Assembly: GCA_011390165.1 (NCBI GenBank)
Contig: JAABSV010000034.1
Span: forward strand, 1-44,104
DNA from: Desulfobulbaceae bacterium
GTDB lineage: Bacteria > Desulfobacterota > Desulfobulbia > Desulfobulbales > Desulfocapsaceae
Length of the DNA: 44,104 nucleotides
Reading direction: 5' to 3'
Shown here piece after piece: positions 1-9,190 of the stretch. Positions within the stretch are counted from its first letter, which is position 1. Each line of letters starts with the position of its first letter. The position numbers and the translations under genes are program-made. The notes under the pieces were generated by a model that saw nothing but the letters and a program-made list of their open reading frames with translations, did not search any database and was not told where the DNA came from.

Positions 1-1357
1 CGGCAAGGTTCAGCGACTGGGTACGGGCGTCGAAGGCGCTGGGGAAAAGGATGGCCATATAGCTTTGCCGGGCCGAGGTGATGGCCAGGGTTTCGCCACT
101 GCCGACGGCAATTGCCTTGACGTTGACGAAGACCGAGCTCTGTTTCGTCTGCACCCCGCCCGGGCCTTGTCCGGGGATGACGTGGAAGCCGACCGAGCCG
201 GTGACGACGATATCCGCCTGCACCGTTTTCCCCACTTCCACCGCGTAGCTGCCCAGGCCGCTGCGGGCCTGGAGGAGATCCTCCAGCTGCCGGAACTCCT
301 CTTCGCTGGCCCAGCCGCTGAGGAGGAGTTCTTCGCCGCCGCTGATCGAATAGGCCCGGTTGACCACGTCGCTGGCGGTGAGTACCTGGGCCTTGGCGCG
401 GTCAAACTCCTCGGCCATCGCCTGCTCGGTGATGCTCAGCTCAAGGGCCGGATCCATAGCTTTTTCATTGATCACCCCCGGTTCGTTGTCCTGCTCCTCC
501 TCTTCGGCGAGGATGAAGAGCACTTTCGGCCGGTTGGCCAGGGTGACGGCCGGCGTGGCCGGGTCACCCTTCTTGGCGGCGGCCAGCACCGGCCGGTCCG
601 GCGGCGGCAGGGCGGCCAGCCGCTCGGTCAGCTGGCCGAGGGCCTGGTCGATGGCCTTTTCCAGGACCCGGTTGGCCATTACCGTGTCGATGCCGCCGGC
701 GGCACCGAAGCCGAGGGTCTGGGTCACCTGCCGGCTCTCCTCGCCGACCCCGCGGGCGGAGGCGACAATCTCGTTGGTCAGGGCGTCTTTTATCGCCAGT
801 TCCACGGTGGTGCTGACAATCTGGGTCTTGGCCTTGGTGAAGGCGCTGGCCGAAAACTCCATCCGTTCGCCGTAGGCGGTGATACTGCCCATCAGGAAGT
901 AGTCGTTGAACAGCACCTCGCGGATCTCCCGGCCGAGATCCTTGTTCTCCTGGAGATCAGACCATTCCAGATTGCGGCGGAAGAGCACATCCTGCAGGCT
1001 GGTCCAGTCGATCACCCGGTAGCCGCCGCCGGCCTGGAGCTGGCGGACGATGGTGTCACTCACCCCGTTCGGCTGGAAGACCAGCTTGGCGCTGGGGTGG
1101 TCGATGGCCACCTTGGTCACCGCCACCGTTCCCAGCAGGCGGGTCGGCACCGGCCGTGCCGGCCGTTCGGCAGCTGTGCCCGGGCCGCTGCCGGCGCTGG
1201 TCGGCTGCACCGTTGCCACACTGCTGCCGGCGCTGCCGCTCTGGCCGCCGCAGGCGGCAAGGGTGAGGGCGAGGAGCAGAGGCAAGAGGCGGACGGCGGT
1301 GAAAATGCCACAAAGAGGGGAGGTGGTGACGCGGGTGAAGGGGCGGAAGATACTCAT
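1..1357 (-). CDS. CsgG-like outer-membrane lipoprotein (C-terminus beyond window)
   Basis: The frame runs from ATG 1355-1357 to the window edge with no stop, about 452 codons, so the C-terminus is missing. The N-terminus has a hydrophobic stretch and a lipobox (LTLAAC near residue 36), so it is a predicted lipoprotein. The following 200 or so residues resemble the CsgG/curli-transport fold: an opening GTVAVTKV strand, a YRVIDWTSLQDVL segment, then FLMGSITAYGE and a strand ending in ALTNEIVASARG. CsgG proteins form outer-membrane secretion pores or act as envelope-assembly lipoproteins. The start overlaps the stop of the upstream gene (TCAT at 1354-1357, read as ATGA), so the two are probably translationally coupled. 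The region after residue 270 is not recognised. The family call is from motif resemblance and is moderately sure. Confidence 0.6.
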   Translation of the reverse strand, partial: MSIFRPFTRVTTSPLCGIFTAVRLLPLLLALTLAACGGQSGSAGSSVATVQPTSAGSGPGTAAERPARPVPTRLLGTVAVTKVAIDHPSAKLVFQPNGVSDTIVRQLQAGGGYRVIDWTSLQDVLFRRNLEWSDLQENKDLGREIREVLFNDYFLMGSITAYGERMEFSASAFTKAKTQIVSTTVELAIKDALTNEIVASARGVGEESRQVTQTLGFGAAGGIDTVMANRVLEKAIDQALGQLTERLAALPPPDRPVLAAAKKGDPATPAVTLANRPKVLFILAEEEEQDNEPGVINEKAMDPALELSITEQAMAEEFDRAKAQVLTASDVVNRAYSISGGEELLLSGWASEEEFRQLEDLLQARSGLGSYAVEVGKTVQADIVVTGSVGFHVIPGQGPGGVQTKQSSVFVNVKAIAVGSGETLAITSARQSYMAILFPSAFDARTQSLNLA

Positions 1358-2127
1358 TGCTTGCTGCCCTCCCTGGCAGTGGTTTCGACGGCCATGTCGA
1401 GAAGGGAGTCGCCGGTGGCCAATACCTGTACCGGCCCGTCGGGAAGCTGGGCAAGCATCCTGTCGGCCAGGGCGTAGACGGCCTTTTCCATTTCCCCACC
1501 CCCTTTGACCATGGCCATGTCGAGAAACATGTTGACCGGGTCGATGGCGACCCGCCGTTTGGCCACCCGGTTCTGCAGGGCCGACCAGATCACCCGGCCG
1601 TTGCGGTCCTGCAGCTTCACCGAGCAGGTGTAGACGTAACTGTTGAACACCCCGGCATGCTGGACGGTCCCCTGCTCCACCACCCCGGAGAGGAAGGCGT
1701 CGGCGGAGGTGAGGCCCTGCAGCTGTTCGAAGGAGAGCAGGCCAAGCTGGCCGGCATGGCTGATGCCGAGCTGGAAGAGCTTTTCGTCCACCAGCCGGCT
1801 GTCCACCACCGAATAGCCCTTGGCGCGCAGCCGTTCGCTGAGCCGGTTGCGGAAATGGTAGTCGATATCCCCTTCGACGGTGAAGTTCTCCATGGGCAGG
1901 ACCGCCACCCGGTACTCAGAGCTTAGCTGGAGCTGGCGAAGAAAATCGGGGTCGACACTGTTGCGGAAAGTCTCCTCTTCGGCCCGGGCGGGGCCGGTGC
2001 AGAGGATGGCAAGGAGAACGAGGTTGAGGAGGAAAAGGGGTGGGCGGGGCAGCCTCCGGCAAAGGGGCGTGGCAGGCTGGTCGCTGTTGCGTTCAGCTGT
2101 TGGCTGTCGTCGTGGTGCTGTCGGCAT
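1354..2127 (-). CDS. GNA1162/DUF799-like exported protein
   Basis: A 257-residue protein from ATG 2125-2127; a TTG at 2157 would add ten residues. An unusually long basic N-region precedes a hydrophobic core and a signal peptidase I-type site (PARA/EEE, near residue 48). The body contains YRVAVLPMENFT, then a two-layer pattern with SVVDSRLVDEKLFQLGI, SADAFLSGVVEQGT and RNGRVIWSA. This matches the order of motifs in the GNA1162 (DUF799) family, whose members sit beside CsgG-like genes in Neisseria. The gene overlaps the downstream CsgG-like gene by four bases, which fits a joint role in outer-membrane assembly or secretion. No cysteine lipobox is evident, unlike many family members. The function is inferred from family and context only. 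Confidence 0.55.
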   Translation of the reverse strand: MPTAPRRQPTAERNSDQPATPLCRRLPRPPLFLLNLVLLAILCTGPARAEEETFRNSVDPDFLRQLQLSSEYRVAVLPMENFTVEGDIDYHFRNRLSERLRAKGYSVVDSRLVDEKLFQLGISHAGQLGLLSFEQLQGLTSADAFLSGVVEQGTVQHAGVFNSYVYTCSVKLQDRNGRVIWSALQNRVAKRRVAIDPVNMFLDMAMVKGGGEMEKAVYALADRMLAQLPDGPVQVLATGDSLLDMAVETTAREGSKQ

Positions 2128-2286
2128 GGATATCTCGGCTGGGTTGTTGAGGAACAAATGCGCCGGGGGCCAGGATTGGCTGGAGAGGGCAGGTGGTCTG
2201 GCCCGGGGTACCTGTACGAATACCCTGCAGAATATGCATCGGGGGGGGAATGGGCAAGGAGGGTACTTGAACGCTTGGGTGGTCCC

Positions 2287-3546
2287 TCACTGCGGTAGCC
2301 GACTGCCGTCGGCGCTGCCGCCCGGAAAGCGGGCGGCTATGGCGTTGCCGCTGAATCGGGCGGTAAAAAAAGAGAGGGGGATTCCGCAGAGATCGACCCC
2401 CTGCAGCTGGGCCTCCCCGCCGGCGACAACGCCGACCAAGGTCGGGCCGGGCTCGCCGGCTGCCGGGGAGATGTGGAAGCGGCAGTCGTCGTCAACCGCT
2501 CCCTGCCACCGGCCGACGAGAAGAGTCCCCGTCTGTGTCGCCGCTCCGGCACTCTCCGGGCAGCTGTCGCTGAGTTGGCGCCACTCGCCACCCCAACGGC
2601 TGTCGGCCTGGGGGCAGCGGCTCATCGCCAGCACCGGCGCTACCCCTTCCTCTGTTTCGTCGGTCTGGCTGAGCGGTGGGTCGGTGGCGGCCGGTGCCGT
2701 CTCCTCCACCGGTTCGCTCTCCTCTTCCGGCACTGTTTCCGGTTCGGGCTCCGGTTGCAGTGGTTCTGCCCCGCCGCTGGAGCCGCCACCACCGGCCAGG
2801 GCGGCGCCGGCAACGACCACCGCGGTCACTGCCACGGCACCGATAAGCAGTTTGTCGCCGGTCAGCCCGCCGCTCGAGGCGGTGACGGTGCCGCCGGGTA
2901 CCGCCGTCACCACCCCTGCAGCCTCGGGATAGAGGCCAGCGGTGGCCCCGTACCTGGCCTCCGGGGACACGCCGCTCAAGGTGACGTTGTCGGCAAAACC
3001 GGTGATTTTGGTCGGCTGCTGTTCCGGCTCGCTGAAGACCGCAAGGGGTGGTTTTGCTGGCGCCGTTTCGGCCGGCCGGGGATAGACCGAGACGGTGTAG
3101 TTCTGCGATTTCACCACCACCTGGTCGAAGTTTTTCACCAGGATCAGGTAGTCAAACCAGCCGGCGTTGCCGGCCGGTGCCGGCAGCGTGGCGCGGAAAA
3201 CACCCCGGGTGACGATGCCGGTACGGCTGGCCGAAGGGTCCGGTTCGAGGGCGACGAAGCTGTAGTCGTCGCTGTCCACCGCCTTGAAATAGACTCGGGC
3301 CAGTTCGATACCCATCGGGTCCTCGATCTCCGCCGTTATGGTCGGGCGGCTGCCGGAATCAACCGTCTTCAGCGGCTGGTGGACGATTTTGGTGGCCGTT
3401 GCCGGCTTGTTCGGGGGCGAGGTTGTCGGCTGGGAGGCCAGGACCGGCAGGTTGAGCAGGATGAGACAGGGGATCAGCAGAACCGCGACAATTGACTGGC
3501 TTGACCGGCTTGATTTGGCTTTTTGCATGGGATTGGCTGTTCGCAT
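2287..3546 (-). CDS. Exported Ig-like protein of unknown function
   Basis: A 419-residue protein if started at ATG 3544-3546, which places a signal peptide at the N-terminus (SIVAVLLIPCLILLNLPVLA, cleavage near residue 37). A second ATG at 3526-3528 is equally possible. Residues about 50-160 look like an Ig-type beta-sandwich with a substrate-like ending (YTVSVYPR). A hydrophobic segment (LLIGAVAVTAVVVAGAALAG, near residue 235) is followed by a Gly/Ser run and a Pro/Glu-rich acidic linker. The C-terminal 120 residues contain four cysteines and look like a small secreted domain. It lies upstream of the GNA1162-like and CsgG-like genes on the same strand, with a 159-base gap. I do not recognise the family; it could be a client or partner of the CsgG-like pore. 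Confidence 0.6.
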   Translation of the reverse strand: MRTANPMQKAKSSRSSQSIVAVLLIPCLILLNLPVLASQPTTSPPNKPATATKIVHQPLKTVDSGSRPTITAEIEDPMGIELARVYFKAVDSDDYSFVALEPDPSASRTGIVTRGVFRATLPAPAGNAGWFDYLILVKNFDQVVVKSQNYTVSVYPRPAETAPAKPPLAVFSEPEQQPTKITGFADNVTLSGVSPEARYGATAGLYPEAAGVVTAVPGGTVTASSGGLTGDKLLIGAVAVTAVVVAGAALAGGGGSSGGAEPLQPEPEPETVPEEESEPVEETAPAATDPPLSQTDETEEGVAPVLAMSRCPQADSRWGGEWRQLSDSCPESAGAATQTGTLLVGRWQGAVDDDCRFHISPAAGEPGPTLVGVVAGGEAQLQGVDLCGIPLSFFTARFSGNAIAARFPGGSADGSRLPQ

Positions 3547-3709
3547 GGTTACCACGGCATCCGCCTTGGTTGTTGTCCCCGGCCGCTGTTGCCATGGCCG
3601 CTGTTTACCAGCTGGCCGCCTGGCGCCAGGGGGAGAAAAAGTTGGCTGAAATTCCTTTTTGAGGATAGCCTTTGTCGGGAAAATGAGCAAGCATCTTTGC
3701 CTGCCCCGG

Positions 3710-5071
3710 CTATTTTGCCCTCTCTTTTCCCCGTGTTCCGTTGATGCTGCCGGCAGGGTCGGCTGAGATGTTGCGACCCCAGGTCTCCTGCAGGCGGAAG
3801 GCGGCGACCACCGCGATCAGGGCAAAGGCGACAATGAGCAGAATCCCCTGCCGGTAGTCGGCGGCGGCGTAGACCCGCGCCCCGTCTTGCAGCCGGCCAT
3901 CCCAGCCGCGGTCGGCGATATAGCCGAAGAGCGGCTGGAGCAGGGCGGTGCCGGCAAAACAGCCGCAATTGACCACGGCCACCGCCATTCCCGACAGGCT
4001 GGGGTGGATGAGTTCCTTGGCAGCGGCAAAGGTGAGGACGAAGCCGGAGCCGGCCAGGCCGATCAGGGCAAAGAGCAGCAGGCCGCCAGGCCCCGGTGAC
4101 CAGGGGGCGTAGAGGAGCCAGAGCCAGCAGGCCAGGTAGGCGAAGACGGTGGCGATGAGAATGCTCCGGCGACGGCCGAGACGATCAGAGAGCCAGCCGA
4201 AGAAGAGGGCCCCGAAGGCGAAGGCGAGGAGCATCGCTGAGACATGGTCGGCGGCCGAGGAGCGGTCGAGACCGTGGACGTCACGGAGATAGGGTATCCC
4301 CCACAGCCCCATCCAGGCGTAGAGGCCGCCCACCATGCCGAACTGGACCCAGAAACCGGGCCAGAGCCGGCCGACCAGCACCACCGCCCGCAGCTTCTGC
4401 AGCCAGTGGCCGTCTGGCGGCGGTACTGTCCCCTGTTGATTAACTGGAGGAAAACCAAGATCCTCCGGACGGTTGCGGACGATGAGCAGGGCCAGGAAGG
4501 CAAGAAAGAGAGAGAAAATGCCGATGCCGACGAAGACCATCCGCCAGGAGAAGAAGAGCAGCAGGCTGGAGAGGGGGGCGGCGGCAAGGACCGAACCGAG
4601 ATTACCGATCAACAGGGTCAGCCCGCTGAGCAGGGCGAAGACCCGGGCGTGGAACCACTGCGAGTTGCTCTTCATGATGCTGACGAAGACCACCGAGACC
4701 CCCAGCCCCACCAGGAATCGGCCGACACAGGCGGTGGTGAAAGTATCGGCGAGGCCGAAGAGGATCGAGCCGAGCCCGGCGATCAGATTGCCGGCCACCA
4801 CCGAGGTTCTCGTCCCCAGGGTGTCGGCGATCACCCCGGAGGGGATCTGCATGCAGGCATAGACGAAGAAGTAGATGGCCGAGAGGGTGCCGAGACTGGT
4901 ACCGGTGGTCTGGAAGGCGCTCATCAGGTACTCGGCCACCACCCCGGGGGCCATCCGGTGGAAATAGACGAGAATATAGGTAAGGATGAGAACGGCGAAG
5001 GTTGACCATTTGACCAGGGTAAAGGAGGGGGCCCGCTGCTGGCCGGGGCGGGTGGCTGTCGGTTCCGGCAT
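3710..5071 (-). CDS. MFS transporter
   Basis: A 453-residue major facilitator superfamily permease of the inner membrane with about 12 hydrophobic segments. The N-half has FHRMAPGVV and YACMQIPSGVIADTLGTR; the C-half carries a clear MFS motif A in FGWLSDRLGRRRSI. The start at ATG 5069-5071 is chosen because GGAG lies seven bases upstream and the protein then begins just before the first membrane span. The open frame extends further upstream to 5260 without a plausible start. The central loop (RPEDLGFPPVNQ) is typical of MFS members related to anion and sugar-phosphate carriers, but the substrate cannot be read from sequence. It is probably a single-gene unit, divergent from the outer-membrane protein gene. 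Confidence 0.85.
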   Translation of the reverse strand: MPEPTATRPGQQRAPSFTLVKWSTFAVLILTYILVYFHRMAPGVVAEYLMSAFQTTGTSLGTLSAIYFFVYACMQIPSGVIADTLGTRTSVVAGNLIAGLGSILFGLADTFTTACVGRFLVGLGVSVVFVSIMKSNSQWFHARVFALLSGLTLLIGNLGSVLAAAPLSSLLLFFSWRMVFVGIGIFSLFLAFLALLIVRNRPEDLGFPPVNQQGTVPPPDGHWLQKLRAVVLVGRLWPGFWVQFGMVGGLYAWMGLWGIPYLRDVHGLDRSSAADHVSAMLLAFAFGALFFGWLSDRLGRRRSILIATVFAYLACWLWLLYAPWSPGPGGLLLFALIGLAGSGFVLTFAAAKELIHPSLSGMAVAVVNCGCFAGTALLQPLFGYIADRGWDGRLQDGARVYAAADYRQGILLIVAFALIAVVAAFRLQETWGRNISADPAGSINGTRGKERAK

Positions 5072-5201
5072 GGGGGGTCTCCGGGGGTTGGCGGGGGAGC
5101 GAGGGTCAGTGCGGTCAGTGGGGCAGGGCCGGCAGAGAATAGCCGGGAAGCTGTCGGCTGTCAAGATTGCCGAAAGAATTGCCGGAGACCGGTTTCTCCC
5201 C

Positions 5202-5230
5202 TGTACAAATCGGCACAAAGTGTGTATTAT
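5202..5230 (+). promoter_or_regulatory. Candidate sigma70 promoter for the outer-membrane protein gene
   Basis: TGTACA (5202-5207) and TATTAT (5225-5230) are separated by 17 bases, in the AT-richer part of the MFS/outer-membrane gene divergent spacer. They lie about 100 bases before the start at 5330. The -35 is weak (4 of 6) and the -10 good (5 of 6). Confidence 0.4.
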
Positions 5231-5329
5231 CCGGCTGTTTGTTTTGTTAAGCGCCCCCACCGTCGACCGGTTGCTGCGTGAGGGGAGAAAGAGACTGATT
5301 TTTCAGGTTTGCTAACCAGGGGAGGAGGC

Positions 5330-6559
5330 ATGTTGAAAAAAAGAGGGGTGCTGTTGTGCGTGATGACCTTGCTGCTGCTGGTCTTTTCCAGCGCCCAGGC
5401 GGCGAATGTGTTGATGGAGATTGGCCGGAGTCCGTTCCACAAGCCGCCGCTCACCTCCACCGAAGAACTGCTGGCCATGCTGCAGAGCAAGGATACCGAG
5501 GTCCGCAAGGGTTTTGAACTCTCCGGCCGCTCCGAACTCTATGTGCCGTTCATGAACCAGGTGTCCTCCGCCCCCATCCGCACCGTCGAATACCAGAAGG
5601 GTTCCTGGTTCGAGTGGATGTTCTACAAGCGCAAAGGGGTCGGCACGGTCAAGGTGATGAAGGATGTTACCTGGGGCAATGAGGTGCCCTTTGTCGGCTT
5701 CGAGATCGATATCGAACATGAGGGCTCCATCCATACCTTCGTTATCCCCCTGGGGTGCGGCAACGTGGCGCTGATGGCCTCTCGTCCCGTTCCCCCGCAG
5801 CCGGTGGTTGTTCAACCGCCACCGGTACTTCCTCCCCCCAACCAGTCGCCCATCTGCGCCATGAGCGTCACCCCGGTGAAGGCCTTCTGCGGCGAGATCA
5901 TTGCCGTCGACGCCGGCACCTCCACTGACAGCGATGGCAAGGTGGTGGGGATGAACATCGCCTTTGTCGATGCCCAGGGTCAGGTGGTCGGTGAGCAGGT
6001 GGTGGACGGCAGCCTGGCCGCCACCGTCGCCATGCCTTGTGGCAAAAATACCCTGCGGGTCACCGTGGTCGATGACGCTGGGGCGGTGGGCGACTCCGCT
6101 GCCTGCAGCACCACGGTGGAAGGGATGAAGCGGTTCCGTCCCGTTGCCGATGTCGGCTATTTCCGCCAGTACGATCCGGCCGACTACCTCTTTGGTCGGG
6201 TGGGGCTGGAGTATCGGCTGAGCGAGGAGTTCTCCATTCTCGGCATGGTCGGCGCCGCGCCCCTCTTCAGAGGCCGCGATGGCCGTTCGGCCGGCCTCAT
6301 CGATCTGTTTGGCGAGTACAGCTTTGCCGAGCGCTACTTCACCCATTTCGGGGTTGGCGCCTGGCTGACCAACGGTGACAGCGACAACGATCTGGAAGAC
6401 AGCCAGCTCGACCTCATCGTCGGGGTCGGTCGCCGGGTCTTCGGCGAGTCTGAGGGTTTGAACGGCTCCCTCTTCTTCGAGGTTCGCTCCGCCCCGGACG
6501 AACTGGACGGCCTCTATGATTTCGGCCGCTTCGGCATCGGTCTGCGGCTGCGCTTCTAA
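5330..6559 (+). CDS. Outer-membrane beta-barrel protein with PKD-like insert
   Basis: A 409-residue protein from ATG 5330, chosen over a TTG at 5309 because of the strong GGGGAGGAGG just upstream. A signal peptide ends near ANV (SSAQAA, about residue 24). Residues about 25-150 are a soluble domain with a conserved-looking FEWMFYKRKGVGTVKVMKDV segment. A Pro-rich linker then leads to a PKD/Ig-like domain (residues about 170-265, with the cue DAGTSTDSDGKV). The last 140 residues have alternating amphipathic strands and end in GLRLRF, a terminal aromatic typical of BAM-inserted barrels. It is probably an OmpA-like eight-strand barrel carrying an exposed or periplasmic domain. Specific function unknown. 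A strong terminator follows the gene. Confidence 0.7.
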   Translation: MLKKRGVLLCVMTLLLLVFSSAQAANVLMEIGRSPFHKPPLTSTEELLAMLQSKDTEVRKGFELSGRSELYVPFMNQVSSAPIRTVEYQKGSWFEWMFYKRKGVGTVKVMKDVTWGNEVPFVGFEIDIEHEGSIHTFVIPLGCGNVALMASRPVPPQPVVVQPPPVLPPPNQSPICAMSVTPVKAFCGEIIAVDAGTSTDSDGKVVGMNIAFVDAQGQVVGEQVVDGSLAATVAMPCGKNTLRVTVVDDAGAVGDSAACSTTVEGMKRFRPVADVGYFRQYDPADYLFGRVGLEYRLSEEFSILGMVGAAPLFRGRDGRSAGLIDLFGEYSFAERYFTHFGVGAWLTNGDSDNDLEDSQLDLIVGVGRRVFGESEGLNGSLFFEVRSAPDELDGLYDFGRFGIGLRLRF

Positions 6560-6641
6560 GCCTGTAGCCCCTCCACCCGGTTGACGGCAGCTCTGTTGGC
6601 TGCCACATCCGGGTCGGCGGTGGAGGCAGCGCCCTCCCTCG

Positions 6642-6684
6642 GGCGGGTGCCGTGGCGATACGCTGCGGCACCCGCCTCTTTTTT
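6642..6684 (+). terminator. Rho-independent terminator
   Basis: A perfect 11-bp inverted repeat (GGCGGGTGCCG at 6642-6652, CGGCACCCGCC at 6666-6676) with a 13-base loop is followed by TCTTTTTT. It lies about 80 bases after the outer-membrane protein gene. This is the clearest intrinsic terminator in the window. Confidence 0.9.
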
Positions 6685-6926
6685 ACCCATCATCCCATCC
6701 TTCTCTCCCACCCCCCTGGAATTGGGGGTTTCAGGATACCCGCAGCACTGGTTTGGCGATTGGCGCCGCCCCTCTCCACTGCCGTCCCCCTCTGCCGGTC
6801 CACTCTCTTCTTTCTCCCCGAAAATTGCCCTGCCGGCATTTTTCCTGTTGAAAAAAAAGATTTTTCGTGAAGACGGCGGCATTGCGGCAATCTTGCCAGC
6901 TGGCCACTACTGGTTGTAGTTTCCTC
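6685..6926. other. Intergenic region before nrdJ
   Basis: No gene is supported here. It is pyrimidine-rich at first and then AT-rich near 6850. I looked for a cobalamin riboswitch because the next gene is a B12 enzyme. I did not recognise a B12-box or a palindromic NrdR-box pair. Confidence 0.6.
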
Positions 6927-6955
6927 TTGAGAGGGAGGTAGATGTGGTGTATAAA
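6927..6955 (+). promoter_or_regulatory. Candidate sigma70 promoter of nrdJ
   Basis: TTGAGA (6927-6932), a 17-base spacer and TATAAA (6950-6955) lie 64 bases before the nrdJ ATG at 7019. The position supports the internal ATG rather than an upstream GTG at 6944, which would lie inside the promoter. Confidence 0.6.
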
Positions 6956-7018
6956 CTGCCCTTGTCGGCCTATCCGCCAGGGGGGTGGAAGGCCCTGTCA
7001 CCACGATCAGAGGATGCC

Positions 7019-9190
7019 ATGACCCCGGATGTCACCAAACAGGAGTTGACCAGCACCGCCGAGACCGTTCTTGCCCGGCGCTATTATCTGAAAGATGCCG
7101 CCGGCAAGGCCCTGGAAACCTGGGAGGCCCTGGCCCGCCGGGTTGCCGACGCGGTGGCGGCAGTGGACAGCGCCCAGCCGGAATACGAGCAGCTGCGGGA
7201 AGCCTTTTTCACCATGATCTACCACCTCGACTTCCTGCCCAACTCCCCCTGCCTGATGAACGCCGGCACCGACCTCGGTCAGCTCTCCGCCTGTTTTGTC
7301 CTGCCGGTGCCCGACTCCATGGACGGGATATTTTCGGCCATCCGCAACGGCGCCCTGGTCCACAAGACCGGCGGCGGTACCGGCTACTCCTTCTCCCGGC
7401 TGCGCTCGAAGAACGCCTCGGTCCGCTCCACCCAGGGGGTGGCCTCCGGCCCCCTCTCCTTTGCCGCCGTCTTTGACGCCGCCACCGAGACCATCAAACA
7501 GGGGGGTAAGCGGCGGGGTGCCAACATGGGGGTGCTGCGCATCGACCACCCCGACATTCTCGACTTCATCCGGGCCAAAGAGGACCAGAGCCGCTTCAAC
7601 AACTTCAACTTCAGTGTCGGTATCACCGATCTTTTCATGCAGGCGGTGGCAGAGGATGAGGAGTACGAGCTGATCGAACCCTCCACCCGGGAGGTGGTCC
7701 GCCGCCTCAGCGCCCGGATGGTCTTCGACCAGATCATCGATCTCGCCTGGCACAACGGCGAACCGGGAGTGCTGTTCATCGACACCGCCAACCGCGACAA
7801 CAGCACCCCGCAGCTGGGCGATTTCGAGGCCACCAACCCCTGCGGCGAACAGTGGCTGCTCCCCTACGAGAGTTGTAACCTCGGTTCCATCAATCTGGCC
7901 CGCTTCGTCAGCGAGGGCCAGGTCGATTACCCGCGCCTGCGGGAGGTGGTGCGCACCGCCACCGTCTTTCTCGACAACGTCATCGACTGCAACCGTTTCC
8001 CCATCCCAGAGATCGAGGAGATGACCCTGAAGACCCGGAAGATCGGCATGGGGATCATGGGGCTGCACGATATGCTCATCCAGCTGCAGATCCCCTACGG
8101 CAGTGAGGAGGGGCGGAATTTGGCCGGCAAGGTGATGCGCTCTATCCGCGAAGTTGCCGAGGAGCGTTCGGTGGAACTGGCCAGCGAGAAGGGGCCCTTT
8201 CCGGCCTACGACCCCAAGCACAACCACTATCCGGCCCGCCGCAACGCCGCCCTCACCTCCATCCAGCCCACCGGCACGGTGTCGATGATCGCCGACTGCG
8301 CCTCCGGCTGCGAGCCCTACTTCTCCATTGTCATGGTCAAGCAGGTGATGGATGGCGACCGGCTGATCATGGTCAACAAGTACTTTGAGGAGATTGCCCG
8401 GGAGGAGGGGTTCTACTCCGACGAACTGCTGAGCCGGGTGGCCGACAGCGGCACGGTGATCGGCCACCGGGAGATTCCGGCCAAATGGCAGGAGATTTTC
8501 CGCACCGCCCAGGACATCCGGCCGGATGACCATATCCGCATGCAGGGGATCCTGCAGCGCAACGGGGTCGACAGCTCCATCTCCAAGACCATCAACCTGC
8601 CCAACAGTGCCGACAGGGAGGAGGTCCGCCTCGCCTACCTCACCGGCTACCAGCTTGGCTGCAAGGGCTTGACCGTCTACCGCGACGGCTCCCGGGACAA
8701 TCAGGTGCTGAACAGCGGCGAGGCGGCGATGGCCGAGAAGACCGCCATGGTCTCCGAGCACGGGCCGGTGAAGCGGATCCTCCCCGACACCCTCGATGCC
8801 AAGCGCTACCGGGTAAAAGACCAGCAGCAGAAGTCAGTCTACATCATCGTCTGTTTTGACGAGAACGAGAAGCCCATGGAGGTGTTCGCCAAGTTCCCCT
8901 TCGACAACCGGGTCGACCTGAAAGACAAGTCGACCATGTGGACCACCACCTGCCGGCTGGTGTCGCTGGCCCTCCGTTTCAACGTGCCGATGGACGAGAT
9001 TATCAAACAGCTTGACAGGTCCAGCGGCCATATGCTAGACCTGCCGGCGCAGTTGAGTAAGCTCTTTAAATCATTCATGGCCGGCACCCAGGCGGGCTTC
9101 TCGTCGCTCTGTCCGGAGTGTGCCGGGCCGCTCCGTTTCGAAGAGGGCTGCGAGACCTGCCACGCCTGCGGCTACAGCAAATGCTCCTGA
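7019..9190 (+). CDS. nrdJ: Adenosylcobalamin-dependent ribonucleotide reductase (class II)
   Basis: A 723-residue enzyme that reduces ribonucleotides to deoxyribonucleotides using adenosylcobalamin, and so works with or without oxygen. The ATG at 7019 has AGAGGA upstream. Recognisable elements are NSPCLMNAG, SACFVLP (Cys92, one of the redox pair), HKTGGGTGYSFSRLR, GGKRRGANMG, the finger-loop NPCGEQ (Cys275, Glu277) and ESCNLGSINL. The C-terminus has CPECAGPL and CETCHACGYSKC, the cysteine-rich tail that re-reduces the active site or binds zinc. Length and motif order are those of the NrdJ family. It appears to be transcribed alone from a promoter about 64 bases upstream. No class I or III subunit is seen in this window. 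Very sure. Confidence 0.95.
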   Translation: MTPDVTKQELTSTAETVLARRYYLKDAAGKALETWEALARRVADAVAAVDSAQPEYEQLREAFFTMIYHLDFLPNSPCLMNAGTDLGQLSACFVLPVPDSMDGIFSAIRNGALVHKTGGGTGYSFSRLRSKNASVRSTQGVASGPLSFAAVFDAATETIKQGGKRRGANMGVLRIDHPDILDFIRAKEDQSRFNNFNFSVGITDLFMQAVAEDEEYELIEPSTREVVRRLSARMVFDQIIDLAWHNGEPGVLFIDTANRDNSTPQLGDFEATNPCGEQWLLPYESCNLGSINLARFVSEGQVDYPRLREVVRTATVFLDNVIDCNRFPIPEIEEMTLKTRKIGMGIMGLHDMLIQLQIPYGSEEGRNLAGKVMRSIREVAEERSVELASEKGPFPAYDPKHNHYPARRNAALTSIQPTGTVSMIADCASGCEPYFSIVMVKQVMDGDRLIMVNKYFEEIAREEGFYSDELLSRVADSGTVIGHREIPAKWQEIFRTAQDIRPDDHIRMQGILQRNGVDSSISKTINLPNSADREEVRLAYLTGYQLGCKGLTVYRDGSRDNQVLNSGEAAMAEKTAMVSEHGPVKRILPDTLDAKRYRVKDQQQKSVYIIVCFDENEKPMEVFAKFPFDNRVDLKDKSTMWTTTCRLVSLALRFNVPMDEIIKQLDRSSGHMLDLPAQLSKLFKSFMAGTQAGFSSLCPECAGPLRFEEGCETCHACGYSKCS

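Noticed and set aside
65..1477. Long open frame on the plus strand (470 codons)
   Set aside because: It is antisense to the CsgG-like lipoprotein, whose frame has a lipobox, a coupled start and a family pattern. The plus frame gives a Gly/His-rich product without recognisable features.
6685..7018. Cobalamin riboswitch upstream of the B12-dependent nrdJ
   Set aside because: No B12-box or matching peripheral helices recognised; a plain sigma70 promoter fits the start.
7007..8761. 584-codon open frame opposite nrdJ
   Set aside because: A high-GC shadow of a certain gene; its product has no recognisable domain.
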